Positions 1-20,220 of a stretch of 64,000 nt of DNA are shown here, piece after piece (the stretch's first letter is position 1; the number at the start of each line of letters is the position of its first letter). A program made the translations under genes and the position numbers. The stretch lies in the NCBI RefSeq assembly GCF_030936135.1, contig NC_082611.1:9935001-9999000 (forward strand), given 5' to 3'. Below the pieces are notes generated by a model. It saw only the letters and a list, made by a program, of their open reading frames with translations, was not told where the DNA came from and made no database searches. Origin of the DNA: Gavia stellata (Eukaryota; Chordata; Aves; Gaviiformes; Gaviidae).

Positions 1-2569
1 GCGGCAGCAGAGGCGCTGCGCGGCCGTACTCAGCGGTGCAGCGCGGCCGTAACTGCTGAGTAACTGCTGGGCATGTCTGGCAGAGGGTTTACAGGAGATG
101 CAGGTGGTGTGTGACCCCAGCTGAGCAAGGTGCTTCTGCGTAAGCTTGTCCCCATTACATAAGTGGTACTGATAGCCTTGAAGTTAGCTTAAGGAAATTT
201 TCTGAATTAGTGCTCCTTTCTGGTCATTTCAAGGCTGCTAATATGTTCAATCAAAGGATGAATTAATATTTGAAATTCCAGCTTAAATTCTACAACTGCA
301 GATAAGTCATAAATAACGATTACTTTGCAGGCAGGCTCTTCACAAGTACCTGCTTTGCAAATCTTAGTGTAGAGACAAAGGGGAAGGTAAAGGATGTTTT
401 GGCTGGATCTGGAGCCTGGGCTGATGGGTCGGAGGTGAGTGCCAGATGATGTAGCGACAAGCAAAACTGTCAACCAGTGAGAAGCAATTCTACGTGACCA
501 AGGTTGGTAGGAGACAAGGGAAAGCTAAGGCTGGCGTTGCACCTGGAGCCAAACGTTGGAGCTCCAAGTCCCATCACGTCTCCTGGCAGTCCCTGCCACC
601 CCTGGGATGCAGCTCTGGGCTGTGCCGTGCCTGGTACCTGCCATGCCGTGCTGCTCAGCCCTAGAGGGAAGACGGCAGGCAGGCCGGGGGTGTGACCCAG
701 CCACCCCTCCTGCACAGGAGTCCCATGGGGGACATGGGCCCCTACCCCGAAGAAGAGTTTCATGTAGCACCCAGGCCCCCGTCAGTTTGATATGGATCAT
801 ATAGGAACACTGCATCAATAAGTATATAACATAAAAATGTTTTATTTACATCACATTGCTTATCCTCAAGAATTCAACCCTTTTAATGGACATAAGTGAA
901 ACCAATTTTCTTTTATCTTTCAGCATTTCTATTATAAAGAGATTTTTTTACAGAAGCCTTTCTGTTTCCAAATGCATCCCTCAGTAAAGAGCAGCTGCAG
1001 AAGGAATTGGTTTGACCTCTGCTTCCTTAATTGCTTTTTGCTCTGTGTTGGCCTGGAAATGGATGTTGCTATTGTATAAATTACTGTGATGGTAGAAAAA
1101 GAGCTCATGAGATCAGGTGTGTAGTTTCTGTCAGGAAGATAGGTTTCTTAAATGGAAAGCAGTGTCGACCTGTCCATAACCAGAGCCTGGGTCAGTCTGA
1201 AAACCCCAAATTATAATTACCTCATTTTCTGCTTCTGAGCAGCTCCTCGGAGTTACTGTTTTTTGCAGCCAAGAGCAGATTTAATCTGAAATCTACTCTG
1301 AGCTCCTTTCAGACTCTGGAAGGGGATGCTCAGACATGAGGGAGTACAGCTCGGTCCACTTGCGCTGTAACCTGGGCTCAGAGTGTGGCGCAGCGCCCGA
1401 CTGCTGTCCCGTGGGCTGGACCACAGGGGCTTCTCCACCTCCGCCTGTTGGGGAAGAAGCTGGAAAGAGCGAGCCAGAGCTTTTCTCCTCCTGAGGCTGA
1501 AAGCGTGAGCTTGTGTGGAGTTGGCTTCACTGCAGGTGGGACTACAGCCGTGGTACACAGGTCACTGCATGCAAAAAGTGTGTGTGCAAAAAGCAGAGGG
1601 GCTCTGGCAGAGGCTGCCCACCCGCGGGCTGGTGGCCCCTCCGCAGCTCTGCGGGGGTTTCCTGCTCAAAGGGGCTCCCAGGTCTCCCCACGGACGCCTG
1701 CTGCATCGGCAGGTTCCCTTCCAGTCAGGGCAGCGTTCAGCCCCGCAACGGTGGGCAGCTCGCCTTGTACCTTGAAAAGTTGTCATTTTGGGATCGTGTC
1801 TGAGCACCCGCGAGTCCTGGTCAGTACATGAGCGGTACGTACGGGGTCTGTATGGAGAGCGTGGTGTTAACCACTTCTGCTGCGCTTTGGAGCAGACTGA
1901 AGGGTCAGACGTCAGTGTAAATGGTGTAATAAGTGTAATGGCTAGTGCATGCTTGTGGTCGTTCAAGGAAACCGTTCCTCATCTGTTTGAGAAGAGAGGT
2001 GATTGCTGCAGCAGGGGAAGGAACGGGGGAGAGCTGCTCCCCCTCCCTGCACCAGGATGGGAGCCCGCGGTGCCGAACGGCTCCAGCCCGGTGCAGCGGC
2101 ACAGCCAGCCTCTGCTTTCAGCTTCTCACCTGGGTTTACGGGCTCCTACGTTTTTCTTTTCCAAGCTGTTCTTGGAAGAACCGGTGACAGCAACGGGGCA
2201 AATTGTGCTCCGGAATGTGAGCAAAGAAAAGGGTTTATTTTCACAACACTAACTTTAGCACCTTCTCCTGGGTAAGGTCCATGCAACAGCTCTGTGCACC
2301 TCAACCATCGGCCAATTTACTCAGCAAATACTGGCCATTTTAAGAGTGGAATAAAGCACTTAGCCTCCGAGAAAGGCATGTCCTTGAGTTTTAAAGGCTC
2401 GTGGACTGATGAGTAAAGCTGAATTTTTGACACGCAAAGACCTCTCGTCTTTTGAGAAAGCTGCTGCGGTGAAGCTGTGAGTTTGTAAACCTGGGGTGGA
2501 ATGTAGTGCCACCTCTTATCGTCTGGGTGTGAGTAAGCACTTGGCCTTGGAAAATGTCTTCCCTGTTCT

Positions 2570-2830
2570 TCAGCAATAAGTCTACCTCTGTGCTATCTAA
2601 ACTAGTTAACGACAGAAGCAACAATGCTTGTATAATTAGCCCATTAATACCCTAAAGGAATCAACATGCTAATTACCTGAGACAATGAGATTAGCAAGAT
2701 GCTTTATAAGAATTCAAAACACTTGGATCAACAGTAAAATAACAGGTCCCCTTAGTTAGCACACCTACTCATTTTACAATCCTGACATGGATTATTTTTG
2801 AGGAGTTGGTATGCCTGAGGTACTTCCCCA
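2570..2830. promoter_or_regulatory. Candidate noncoding regulatory block inside SYT17 intron
   Basis: An AT-rich stretch carries clustered homeodomain-type cores: ATAATTAGC near 2633, CCATTAATA near 2641 and GCTAATTACC near 2668. It also has GTTAAC-like and ATTAACTGATGG-like words. No open frame or known repeat accounts for it. This is a composition and motif impression only, and conservation was not tested. Confidence 0.25.
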
Positions 2831-4564
2831 CTGTTAATTTATCCTGTGATTAACTGATGGCCTTTAAGACTTCATGGTTTAAATTACTTGGTATTGTCTC
2901 CCAGGGTTAGGCTTCATCTTTCATTCTTGAAAATAAGAATGGGGAAAAAAAAGGAAAAAACATCCTATATAAAAAAATGAGGGAGGCATTTGGTTTGGGG
3001 GTACTTTTATGTGATTTTATCACAGTATTTGTTTTCTCTAGGATAATAAATAGTAGCAGGACATTTAGCATAGTTGTGCTAGCTACACTTGTGATCCATT
3101 GCCTTGTAGGAGAACTCGTTAATAACTCTGACAAGCTGTGTACTAGTTGGAGATGGATGGCTTAAAATTCTTCACTGCATTCTCAAAAGGTGGCCTTTCC
3201 AAATGACACTGACCTGGCCTCTTGACTGTGGCACTTCCTTGGCGGCACGTCACAGAGAGCTGAAGGCATCACCCCTAGATAACTGATGGCAACAAGCAGG
3301 AGAGTTGTGGTCTTCTTCCGAATGGGGAGATGTACCCCCAGTTCACTTGTAACTGCAGTTTGAAGATAGACTTACAGTGCTCTCAGTTGCCATGTAATTT
3401 TTTTTGTAGTGCAATTATTTGGAGAAATGATTGGAACATTTGAAGTCTTGCTGTGACCAAAAATATCCCCAGGTAATTTGATGCGGAGAAGCATCTCTGC
3501 CCATAAGCTGGGTGTCAGAGCTGTCGGAAGGTATAAAGCAAGATGTAACCTTGTGCAGCTTGATTTTTGGGACTGCTCTGGCAGGTGGCACCTGAGTCAC
3601 CCAGAGCAAGATCCCATACTGGTGCAGTAGCTAGGAACCAGCCTTTGCAGAGTATGGAGACAGTAGAGATATGGAGTAGTGCATTAAAATAATACTAATT
3701 AATCATGGGATATATTATAATAGGAAATACACCGCCTTGACAAAGCCATGTGGCTAAAAGCAAGGTCGAGTGCTCAGTGTCCTGCCTGCCTGGAAAGGTG
3801 CGCTCTGTATCAGGGGGTGCTGCCATGAGGGATCCCAAACGTGGCTTTGCTGCCAGCGCTGGTTTCCGGCAGCCCCGGGGAGCGGGTGCTGCTGGCAGGG
3901 CAGTGGCGGCAGCGCTCGGCTCCACGCCAGGCTGCGCTCCCCCCTTGAACTTGCTCTTGCTGCACAAGCCTGGGTGTATTTGGAGCCCCTGCAGACATTT
4001 GTTCTTAAAAATTCCTCTCTTTCCTGAGGAGATTTTTTAATCCTTAATATTCCAGCCAGTGCCTGTGGATATCCTGGCTTCAACTTGCACAGACTTTTTG
4101 TTCAACTTTCTAATGAGCCAAGGCAGGGCTTCAATTTGCAGAGCGCAAAGTGATTTTCCTCCTGTCCGGCAGCAGCGTGCAGCCTTTCCCAGGATCAGGC
4201 CCATCATTAGAGTTTGCTGCTGCCTGCGATCTTTTGTTCCAGGAGACTGGGCTAATCCGAAGGACGGGGTGTTGAGTTGATGTCTCTCCCTCAGTTGCTT
4301 TCCTGGACTTTAACAAGTAGTTGCAGTGATAATTATGGCAAATTGTTTCTATATAAACATCCTGCTGACAGCCTGTACGTGTGTGATTCCTGTCCCTGAG
4401 TCGGGAAGGCACTGGAACAGTGCATGAACATTGGCATTTGCAGGAGAATAGTTTGAGATGCCACTTGTTCATTTACCTGGGTGTGGGCTGCTTAGCTGCT
4501 TTCATTGTTTCACGACGCCCAGGCAGAGCTTTTGGCACTTCTTTGCACGACGTAATTCTACTTC

Positions 4565-4693
4565 AAGGCCGGGTGGGACGGGGCTTTGAGCCACCTGGTC
4601 TAGTGGAAGGTGTCCCTGCCCATGGCAGGGGGGTTGGAACTAGATGATCTTTAAGGTCCCTTCCAACCCAAACTGTTCTATGATCCTATGATT
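4565..4693 (+). mobile_element. CR1 LINE 3'-end fragment
   Basis: The sequence matches the well-known 3' end of chicken-type CR1 elements: GGGCTTTGAGCCACCTGGTC, then GTCCCTGCCCATGGCAGGGG, then GGAACTAGATGATCTTTAAG, then CCTTCCAACCCAAACTGTTC, ending in TTCTATGATCCTATGATT, the short terminal repeat typical of CR1. Only about 130 bp is present, so it is a 5'-truncated dead copy inside the last intron of SYT17, in the same orientation as the gene. It is the clearest taxonomic marker in the window and points to a bird. Confidence 0.93.
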
Positions 4694-4972
4694 GTACTTC
4701 ACCTATTCTTGCTAAATACCATGATACTATGGATTTGTGTCCTGTTTATTTGAATTGTATTTCAATCTGTAGTACAGCTTATCTTACTCCTTCCAAATTC
4801 CTGATTTGGTCTCTCTAACGCTTTTGAGGTGCTGAGTTATATGCCAAAAATGCTGGCGTCTGGCATGCTGCGTGAGGGGACATTTGCAGGACATTTGGCT
4901 TTCCAGGGGCAGAGGTCCAGGTGGATGAGCAATGCTTTTGCCTTGACCAGTCCCTGTTTTTGCTCTTCCCAG

Positions 4973-5169
4973 TGTACGGGCACAATGTGAAGAGCAGCAA
5001 CGACTTCATTGGGAGGATCGTGATCGGGCAGTACTCGACGGGCGCCCCTGAGTCCAACCACTGGCGCCGGATGCTCAATGCGCACCGGACGGCTGTGGAG
5101 CAGTGGCACAGCCTGCGGTCCCGGGAGGAGTGTGACCGCGTCTCTCCGGCATCCCTGGAGGTAACATGA
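4973..5169 (+). CDS. SYT17: SYT17 last coding exon (C2B C-terminus)
   Basis: The exon opens after a polypyrimidine-AG acceptor at 4971-4972 with two bases (TG) that complete a Val codon, then encodes 64 residues and stops at TGA 5167-5169. The peptide has the synaptotagmin C2B ending: FIGRIVIGQYSTG, then NHWRRMLNAHRTAVEQWHSL, which contains the WHxL motif. It finishes in SPASLEVT, the tail I recall for synaptotagmin 17 (B/K protein). SYT17 is an atypical synaptotagmin without a transmembrane segment. It has two C2 domains, associates with membranes and is linked to secretory and endosomal trafficking. Only the last part of C2B is in the window and the rest lies upstream. A reading that starts at the in-frame ATG 4921 is just intron read-through. 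The human neighbour of SYT17 is CLEC19A, which follows here too and supports the call. Confidence 0.95.
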
Positions 5170-5215
5170 GGTGGGGGACTAACAGCAGCAGACCAAGCAG
5201 GCAGGCAAGGAAAAA

Positions 5216-5221
5216 AATAAA
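5216..5221 (+). terminator. SYT17: Proximal AATAAA of SYT17
   Basis: A canonical hexamer lies inside an A-rich run only 47 bases after the stop codon. It could give a very short 3' UTR, but internal A-runs often carry chance hexamers. Confidence 0.35.
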
Positions 5222-6148
5222 CCACCAACCGAAACACCCCACCTCACACCCTACACGCACCCCACAGCAGCTCCGTTGGATTGAAGCGGCTGCCGGCACC
5301 CAACCGGCTACGTTGGCCTCTGTGAACCGTGTCCCACCGAGTCCTGGCTGTTCCCCTGGGGCCACCAGCGGCCCGGCCGGCCGTCCGGACCTCTTGCTGC
5401 TCTCACCCGGCACTGCTCAGCTGTTCGCATCCTGTGCAGCGGAGCCTGTGGCTGGGTGGCGTGGGCTGTGCACGGAGGTGCCGCGGGAAGCGCTGAGCGG
5501 GTGGAAGAGTTGGGAGTTGCCTCCGCTGTCCTTCCAGTCCAAATCCATGGCTCATCCTCTCAGAGATTTAAGTACCCGTGTGCTCCCATTGGTGAACGTG
5601 GTAATTAGGCTAGAATATTTTTTTAAACGGTAGAACCTGTGGTGAAATCGATTCTGACTCCAGTTTTGTTCTTGTACTAGTTTTAACTGAATTAAGCTCC
5701 TGTTAGTACGTACGCGTGCATTTGTGTGCTGGGGCACGCGCCTGTGCGTGGGGCCCCTTGTCAAACGGATCCGATGTCACATCAGCAGTGAGACCTGCCA
5801 CTCTCGATAGCAGTCTGTGTGCGTCAAGTAGATACAGTGATGATATAGCAAAGTAAACATTTCCAATAGCATTTATACTGGGAAAGCCAGCTCATGTCTT
5901 TTCGAGCCTGTGTTATGCAAAAGAAACCTGCTATGGGGACTTTTGCGGTTAAAAAGACCCAAAATACACAATTTTAATTCTCTCACAGACTGCAGTGGCT
6001 CTTTCTGTGTTGTGTGTGTTAACCGAGGTAGTTTTCCAGGTCACAAAGTGAACTTAGCTACAGTCAAGCTGTCCTGTTGGTTGCTTCTGTACATTTTATT
6101 TTTTCACGGCATATTGTCTGGTATGATGCAGATTGTATATTTATTGAA

Positions 6149-6154
6149 AATAAA
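6149..6154 (+). terminator. SYT17: Distal AATAAA of SYT17
   Basis: A canonical poly(A) hexamer follows a T/A-rich stretch, with a GT-rich segment (GACTGGGGTGATACTTGTT) 25-45 bases downstream. That is the usual arrangement for a cleavage site near 6170-6180. Confidence 0.6.
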
Positions 6155-6175
6155 ATTCTATTTAATTGTGCCACG

Positions 6176-9100
6176 TAGACTGGGGTGATACTTGTTAGCA
6201 GAATTCATCTTCGTGTTGAGCTCCATCAGTTAGGTTTATGGCATAAGAAAAGTCAAAATGCTGGCGTTTACCCCTTTGTTACCCACTGCAGATGTACCAG
6301 GAGCAATCTGAGAGAAACTGGGGACCTGCTGATGGAGATCGGTGAGGAGACTGCGCCAAGCGCGTTGGTCTGGCCGTGCGTGGTTCCCAGCCAGAGCACA
6401 CGCAACGCGCTGCGGGTCGGGTGTGTCAAAGCCTCTGCACCGGGCTCTGGGTCTCGGTTCTTTGCAGGAGCGGGCCCCAAATTATTACTATTTCTTATTG
6501 CTGTATTTCTCAACTTTGAGGCTGCGTGAAAATCTGTATCTTGCTTACAGCCTGTTCAAGAAATCAGACAAGGACACCGCCCTGAAGAGAGCTGGGCCTG
6601 GCCCATGACTTTATTGTCTTTCCATGTCTTCGTTTTGGAGAAGGATCTGTCTGTCTTCAGCGGTGTTTATCTGTGTTGGGCCGGAACGCCGCCGGGTGTT
6701 ACAGATGGGTCGGCTCTGCCGCCACGTCAGTGCTGCTGCGATCAAAGAGAGGAGGTGGGGAAGGGCCCCGGCTCTGGCCGTGTCCTGCTCCTTCGGTCAC
6801 CTGTGTAGTGGCCGGGTGGTAGCCCGTGGCCCCTGCAATGGCCCAGCCCCGTGGCCCGCTCCCCCTCCGTGCACCCTGCGGTGCAGGGCGTTCCCACGGC
6901 CATGCCGATCCCCGGGGTCCCCATCGGCTGCTTGGGAGAGGTGCAAACCAGCGTGCTCTCCATCTGCCCTGGCTCAGGCCCTTTTTGCTAGAAGCAGGAG
7001 AGTTGCTTTGAGCAAAACAAAGGTGGTGTTTGGGGCAGGGACTCGGGGCTGGGTGCTGCGGGGAGCTTTGCCTTCGCTTGTGGCCCTTCGACCTTTGAAA
7101 CTGGAGGTCAGAGCGATGACAGTCCAGAGCTGGCACACGGTGGGGCAGGCAGCAGTCACTTCCCTCCCCTCTGTTCATCAAATGCAGTCCAGAACGTCCC
7201 ATGCTTTTAACATTTTGATTTTTAAAAAGAAAACAACAGATACATGCATATTCATCTCTGTTTTTCGGCTGCTACAATTAAGGACAGGTGAGTCTTAAAA
7301 AGCAAAAAAAAAAAAAAAAAAGCTTGGTGCTTGTTTGGGCAGATGTCGGTGAGTCAGGCAATAGTCCTTGCTGTGGTCCAGCGTGTTTGTGCTCCACCAT
7401 GAAGGTCTGTGTTGTAACTCTGACAGCAGCATCCCTGCAGCACACCTCTGTTGGGGACCTGCTCCGGTTTACGTTGAGTTGTGGGTGTTTTGTTTTCCCT
7501 TCTGCGCTCCGAGCATCCCTGTGCATGCTCTCTGTGTGACGGCCAAGTCTGATATGGTGACTCTGCCATTGTGGAGGGGGGAATTCAATGAATATAAAGA
7601 CACTACAAGAGATGTCTCCACTCTGCATCAAGAAGCCGTCTTGCAGCGGCTGGGGGAGAGGGACAGCACAAACACCCTTCTCCTGGGCAGAGCACAGCAC
7701 GGCCTTGGATAGAGGATGCCAAAAAAAGGCCTTGCTAACCTTGTTGCCAAACCATTGCCCAGTTGCTGTGGCTGGGGTTGAACACAGGTAGGAGCTTACC
7801 CTTGGTGTGGTCATGCACGCTGGTGAACACCTTTGGTTTTTACTGAGCACTGCACGTAGCTCCCTGCTGCTCTCCGGCACAGCTGGCGGATGGGAGCATA
7901 CAGTGGTTGCTGCAGGGCTGTCCATGGGCATCCTCTTTCCGAGTGTGTTGTAGATGGTGGGTTTCAATTCTAACCTGCCTCTTTGCAAGGTGAAATTCTG
8001 TCCCACAGCAAGGTCAGTAGCAAATCTCTGTTCTCTGGCTTCCTCCTGGTTTGTCTCATCAATAAGTCACGGTGGAGGGGGAGCCCAGGGGGGAGTCCTG
8101 GGCAAACACGTGCTGCAGGAGGCCAGTCGCTTCCCGTAACTTGAAAAGGCTCAGACAAGGGGCCATGGTTTCAGCAGTCACTGCCATCAGCAGTAATATT
8201 CTTCCACGTGGGGTCTGTGGGCAGCAGCACGCGCTCTGGGCATCCACTGAAGCTGACCTGAGACCTGCCATGTGCTTTGCTCAAGCACTGGGGATGAAAC
8301 GTTAACGTAAGGCACTCTTGCCCATGAGTCTGTCCTTGGAGCCATGCAGTCTCTGTTTCACAGGGATGAGGGTGTCATGTAGATATGCTGCCAAAAATTG
8401 GTGATGGAACCCTGAGGAAAGGTCAACAGAAGCAGGATTGAAGCACACTGGGAAGCTCCTGACCTCGAGGGCAACCAGAAAACAGTGTGGGGAGGGAGGG
8501 GAGCAGAAGGGCTGAATAAACGAGCCGTGGCTGTGCTCCCAGGGCTGCATCCAGCAGGTAAACCGCTTCTCACGTTTTGCAAAATCAGGAGGTAACCCGC
8601 AGTGCAGCTGCAACTCCAGCCAGCTCTGCGTGCACGACGTGCGCGTGCTCTCCCCGTGCTGGGAGCAAAGCTGGTGCCCAGCTGCTGTGCCGGGCACGGA
8701 GCCGCTGGCGCGGGGGGCGGCGCGGGGGGTTCGGCGCTCCCGCCTGCGCTTGGGGGAGAGATGCTGCTGCGGTGGGTCTGTAGGTTAGAAGCAGGCTGAG
8801 ATTAAAGTTATTCTGGATCTCTGTTCTCTCTTTAAGTGCTCTCATCGGTGCTTTGGGAGTAGATCAATGTGCTCAGAGTTTTGTTCCATAGTTTGCTGAT
8901 AATTGCTTATAATGCTGGGTTCACCTGGGGATGGTGCACAGTTAAGAAGGGAGAAGACATGCCTTTGCTTCTAATACTCTAAATTCCTTCATTTTTAGTG
9001 GTCTGATACAGCAATAGGCTTTTCCTTGAGCCATATAGTTTCAGATCAATGTATGGAACTGCAAATGAAAGAGGGGGGACTTTAAAAAAAAATTTTTATT

Positions 9101-9715
9101 TCATGCAAAGGAAATTTAATGTATGAAAGTTGATTGAATGAATTACTGTCTCTGGAGTAAGTCTAGATACTTTGCTATACTGAAAGCTTTGTGTCACCCC
9201 AAATTGTTTCTACCTGGATCTTGCCTGTAAAAACGGGTCATCCCAACTGAACTCCCAGAAAATGCTGAAAATTTTAATCTGTAGGCTAAAAATAGAAAGG
9301 GAATAGCATTGGCTGTGTTCCTAAGTAGTTTGTTTGATGCTAATTTAAGGCATAAATTGGAAATGGAGCAGGGCAACAAAATTCCATAGCTCTTGTACCT
9401 CTACTGTTTCCCTTACCTGTATGATCTTACTAGTACCACAGCTAGGAAAGGACTGTATTTTTAAAAATCTGAAGTTTATTTCCAAAAAAATTTTGACCAC
9501 AGAAAGGAGACGTGCTAGAGCATCCATAATATCGACCGCTGCCTGATGCTGAAGGTTTTCTGCTCTTACAGGACTGCGTGGAGCCGGCACGGACCTGGCA
9601 GGTGGGCATAGCATGAGCTCCCGAAACAGCCTGGGCCCCCCCGGCACAGCTGGAGGTTTCCCCTTCCAGCCTTTCCCTGGTTAAAAAAAACAAAAGGCAA
9701 GCACGAAACGGGGAA
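6176..9715. other. SYT17-CLEC19A intergenic spacer
   Basis: No exon with homology to a known protein was recognised on either strand. The longer open frames (6624-7298 + and 7278-8006 -) have low-complexity, Pro/Ser/Cys-rich translations with no domain. The stretch contains an 18-base A run (7304-7321) and a small CpG-rich patch (about 8620-8780), and is otherwise unremarkable. Confidence 0.6.
7304..7321 (+). repeat. A18 homopolymer
   Basis: Eighteen consecutive A residues. No retrocopied gene, SINE body or obvious target-site duplication was recognised around it, so it is listed only as a simple repeat. Confidence 0.9.
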
Positions 9716-10098
9716 TTAATGGGTTACCCCCCAGCTGCAGGAAGCCTCGCACGCGGCGGTGCTCCCCCGCAGCCCAGGGCACCCCCCAGCCGCTCCCCGG
9801 GCGCCGGCTGCCCCCGCTGCCTGACCAGCCCTCGCCCCCCCGCCCTGCCCCCGAAGGGCTGCGGCCCTGCACGGGAAAAAAGGGGTGCGTTTTTCGGGCA
9901 CCCCAGGGCGCAGGCCTGCCCCCAGCCCCCCCGCGGGTCCCGCCAGCAGCCCTGCGGGGCACGGCAGCCCGCCCGGCGCAGTGGGGCAGCGCTGAACTGG
10001 GGACACAAATAACGCCTCGGGAAGCAACTGGGGGGGGCAGGTAAGGGATTTCCTTGCTCGCCTGCAGCCTCCGGCGTGTGGCAAAGGCAGGAGGCGTG

Positions 10099-10117
10099 CC
10101 CCCCCCCCCCCCCCCCC
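10099..10117 (+). repeat. C19 homopolymer
   Basis: Nineteen C residues in a row lie in the CLEC19A promoter island. Runs like this are unstable and error-prone in sequencing, so the length should be treated as approximate. Confidence 0.9.
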
Positions 10118-10380
10118 GAGCCAGGCCCTGGGCAAAGGTCTGGGCACAGGTCCCTCGGGGTGGGATGCAACGAGCGCGCCCGGGCTCAGCCGGCGGCGGG
10201 TGGGGAGGCGTGTGCGGCTGGGAGAGCCGCTGCTTTTGGGGGAGGGAGCAGCACGGCGCCTATATCCACCTCCGCGCCCGCAGCCGCCCTGGCACAGCCG
10301 GGAGGTCCCGGGCAGAGCGGCGGCCCCTGCAACCGGCTGCCTGCCGAGCCGGGGGAGCGCCCCGGCCCCCCTCCCTGGCC

Positions 10381-18654
<8,274 letters not shown>

Positions 18655-19110
18655 GGCTGCCAGCGCTGCCCACGCTCCCCTCATTTGGGGTCACCTCTCC
18701 AGCCGTGCCGGGGAAAAGCAGCTGGGACATGGCACGGGCGGTGAGAGCCACAGAGCTGCTTGGCATCCCCCGCCAGACCCCCTCTGGGAGTGCCGTGGGG
18801 ACGAACCCAGCGCTCACCCTCTCCATCGGCCAACGGCGTTGGGAGCTGCGTTAAACAGCGAAGGAGCCCCCCCCAAGCCTGAGCCTGGCTTTGGGTTTCA
18901 GATCGACTATTGCAGCATATTAGAGGAAACCCATGATTTTATCAGTACACCAAACTGTTAGCACCAAAAAATAGCCGTGTGTAGGAAATGATTTTGCCCA
19001 TTGATCCCTGAAGAGCGGAGGAAAAGTGTTATTTTCTGTTAAGTTATGCAGAATGCCTCTTGTGCACGTTATTTTTCTCTCTGCTACAATAAATGGCAAA
19101 CAGCAGGTAG
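18655..19110 (+). other. CLEC19A: CLEC19A 3' untranslated region
   Basis: About 450 bases from the stop codon to a likely cleavage site just after AATAAA at 19088-19093. A T/C-rich downstream element (CTCCTCTGTCTTTCT) follows the hexamer by about 20-35 bases. The 3' limit is approximate. Confidence 0.7.
19088..19093 (+). terminator. CLEC19A: AATAAA poly(A) signal of CLEC19A
   Basis: A canonical hexamer 434 bases after the stop codon with a pyrimidine-rich downstream element. It is the only good 3'-end signal close to the last exon. Confidence 0.75.
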
Positions 19111-20000
19111 AGGCTCCTCTGTCTTTCTAGCACGCGAGTAGCAGCGACTCTCTGGGGACATGGGGTCTCATGCGAAAGGAGCTGGTTTTACCCCAATCTG
19201 CTCTGTTAAAAAAAAAAAAGGTGCGCTGGGGGGAAGTGGACACCGGGGAAAGTTTGGTTTATTGGCCCCAGCCGGTTTTTGGGGTCCCCGGGGCAGCCTG
19301 TGTGCACACCCTGCCCTCCGCCCGGCCCCCGTGCATCACCGCGTGGGGCGTGTGGGGCCACTCAGCGCCCCGCGCCCTACAGCGTCTCCACCCACAGCAG
19401 GTGAGCAGGATTGGGCCCCGGCTGCTTCGGGCTGACCGAACTGCAAGGAAGGCAGGTGAAGGGCTGACGCGCACCCGCTGAGGGTCGGCCCGTCCTCACA
19501 AACCTGTCCTGGGTGGGGAGAGCTCGCCGCTCTTGGGGCAGCCCTGTTCCCTAGTGGGACGATGCTCTTTCCTGCAGCCGCGACTGATGTCGTCCTGTTC
19601 TGCGCCTGCGCCACAGAGGTACCTTTATCTGCCAGGTAAATAATTTTTGGGGAGGTGCGTGTTGTTGTGGCAGCCCCAGCGTGCCCGAGTTGCTCAGTGG
19701 GAGACGGGCCCCTCCTTGCATGTGGGTGAACTTGCGGGGCCGGTGTGGAAGTGGGGCTGCGGCGGTGCTGGGGCCCAAGGGAAGGGTGGTGCTGTTGAGG
19801 CAAAACCGTGCTTCTACTTCGGGGGACAGAGCTGCAAGGGCGCTGCTGGACCCAGGCAAACGCAATAGATGCAGTGCTCCCCGCAGGGTGACACCCCATC
19901 CCTTGCCCTGGTCCCGCGCAGCCCCGTGGCATCCAGGTGGCTTTGCAAGAAGCCCCGTGCAGAGGGGGCTGCCTCCCCCTCCCGCCCCTTGCTGTCCCTT

Positions 20001-20220
20001 GGGAGCGAAGCGTGCCCCTCGTCCCTGCGGGAGCGAAGCGTGCCCCTCATCCCTTGGGAGCGAAGCGTGCCCCTCGTCCCTTGGGAGCGAAGCGTGCCCC
20101 TCGTCGCTTGGGAGCGAAGCGTGCCCCTCATCCCTGCGGGAGCGAAGCGTGCCCCTCATCCCTTGGGAGCGAAGCGTGCCCCTCATCCCTGCGGGAGCGA
20201 AGCGTGCCCCTCGTCCCTGC
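20001..20220. repeat. 27/28-bp minisatellite, eight copies
   Basis: Eight head-to-tail units share the core GGGAGCGAAGCGTGCCCC and differ mainly at one G/A position (CTCG or CTCA) and in a TT or TGC unit end. That end makes units 27 or 28 bases long, in the order 28-27-27-27-28-27-28-28. There are no unique spacers between the units, so it is not a CRISPR-like array. Because two unit lengths are mixed, the translated frames shift along the array, which argues against coding use. Confidence 0.95.

Larger units (their letters stand above)
1..4972 (+). other. SYT17: Last intron of SYT17 (3' part)
   Basis: No coding exon is visible here. The preceding SYT17 exon, which should encode the middle of the C2B domain, was not found by eye on the + strand, so this stretch is read as the 3' part of the last intron, at least 4.97 kb long. 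It ends in a pyrimidine-rich tract and an AG at 4971-4972. It contains one CR1 fragment (4565-4693) and an AT-rich block at about 2570-2830 with several TAATTA-like sites. A small GC-rich direct repeat (GCGCGGCCGTA twice) lies within the first 55 bases. The rest shows nothing distinctive. The intron assignment is an inference from the downstream exon. Confidence 0.7.
5170..6175 (+). other. SYT17: SYT17 3' untranslated region
   Basis: This stretch lies between the stop codon and the last plausible poly(A) signal, and no frame in it resembles a protein. Two AATAAA hexamers are present, at 5216-5221 and 6149-6154. The distal one sits in an AT-rich context with ATTTA words just upstream and looks like the main 3' end. 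The 3' limit at about 6175 is an estimate, 20-25 bases past the hexamer. Confidence 0.6.

Noticed and set aside
5166-5633. 155-codon frame just after the SYT17 stop
   Set aside because: Lies in the 3' UTR and its translation is Pro/Ser/Ala low-complexity.
6624-7298. 224-codon + strand open frame
   Set aside because: Low-complexity Arg/Ser/Pro translation with no family resemblance, in intergenic DNA.
7304-7321. A18 run as the tail of a processed pseudogene
   Set aside because: No recognisable coding or SINE body precedes it and no flanking duplication was seen.
7278-8006. 242-codon - strand open frame
   Set aside because: Includes a Phe run from the A18 homopolymer and has no recognisable domain.
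20001-20220. CRISPR-like appearance of the regular repeat
   Set aside because: Units are contiguous with no unique spacers, and the host is a vertebrate.
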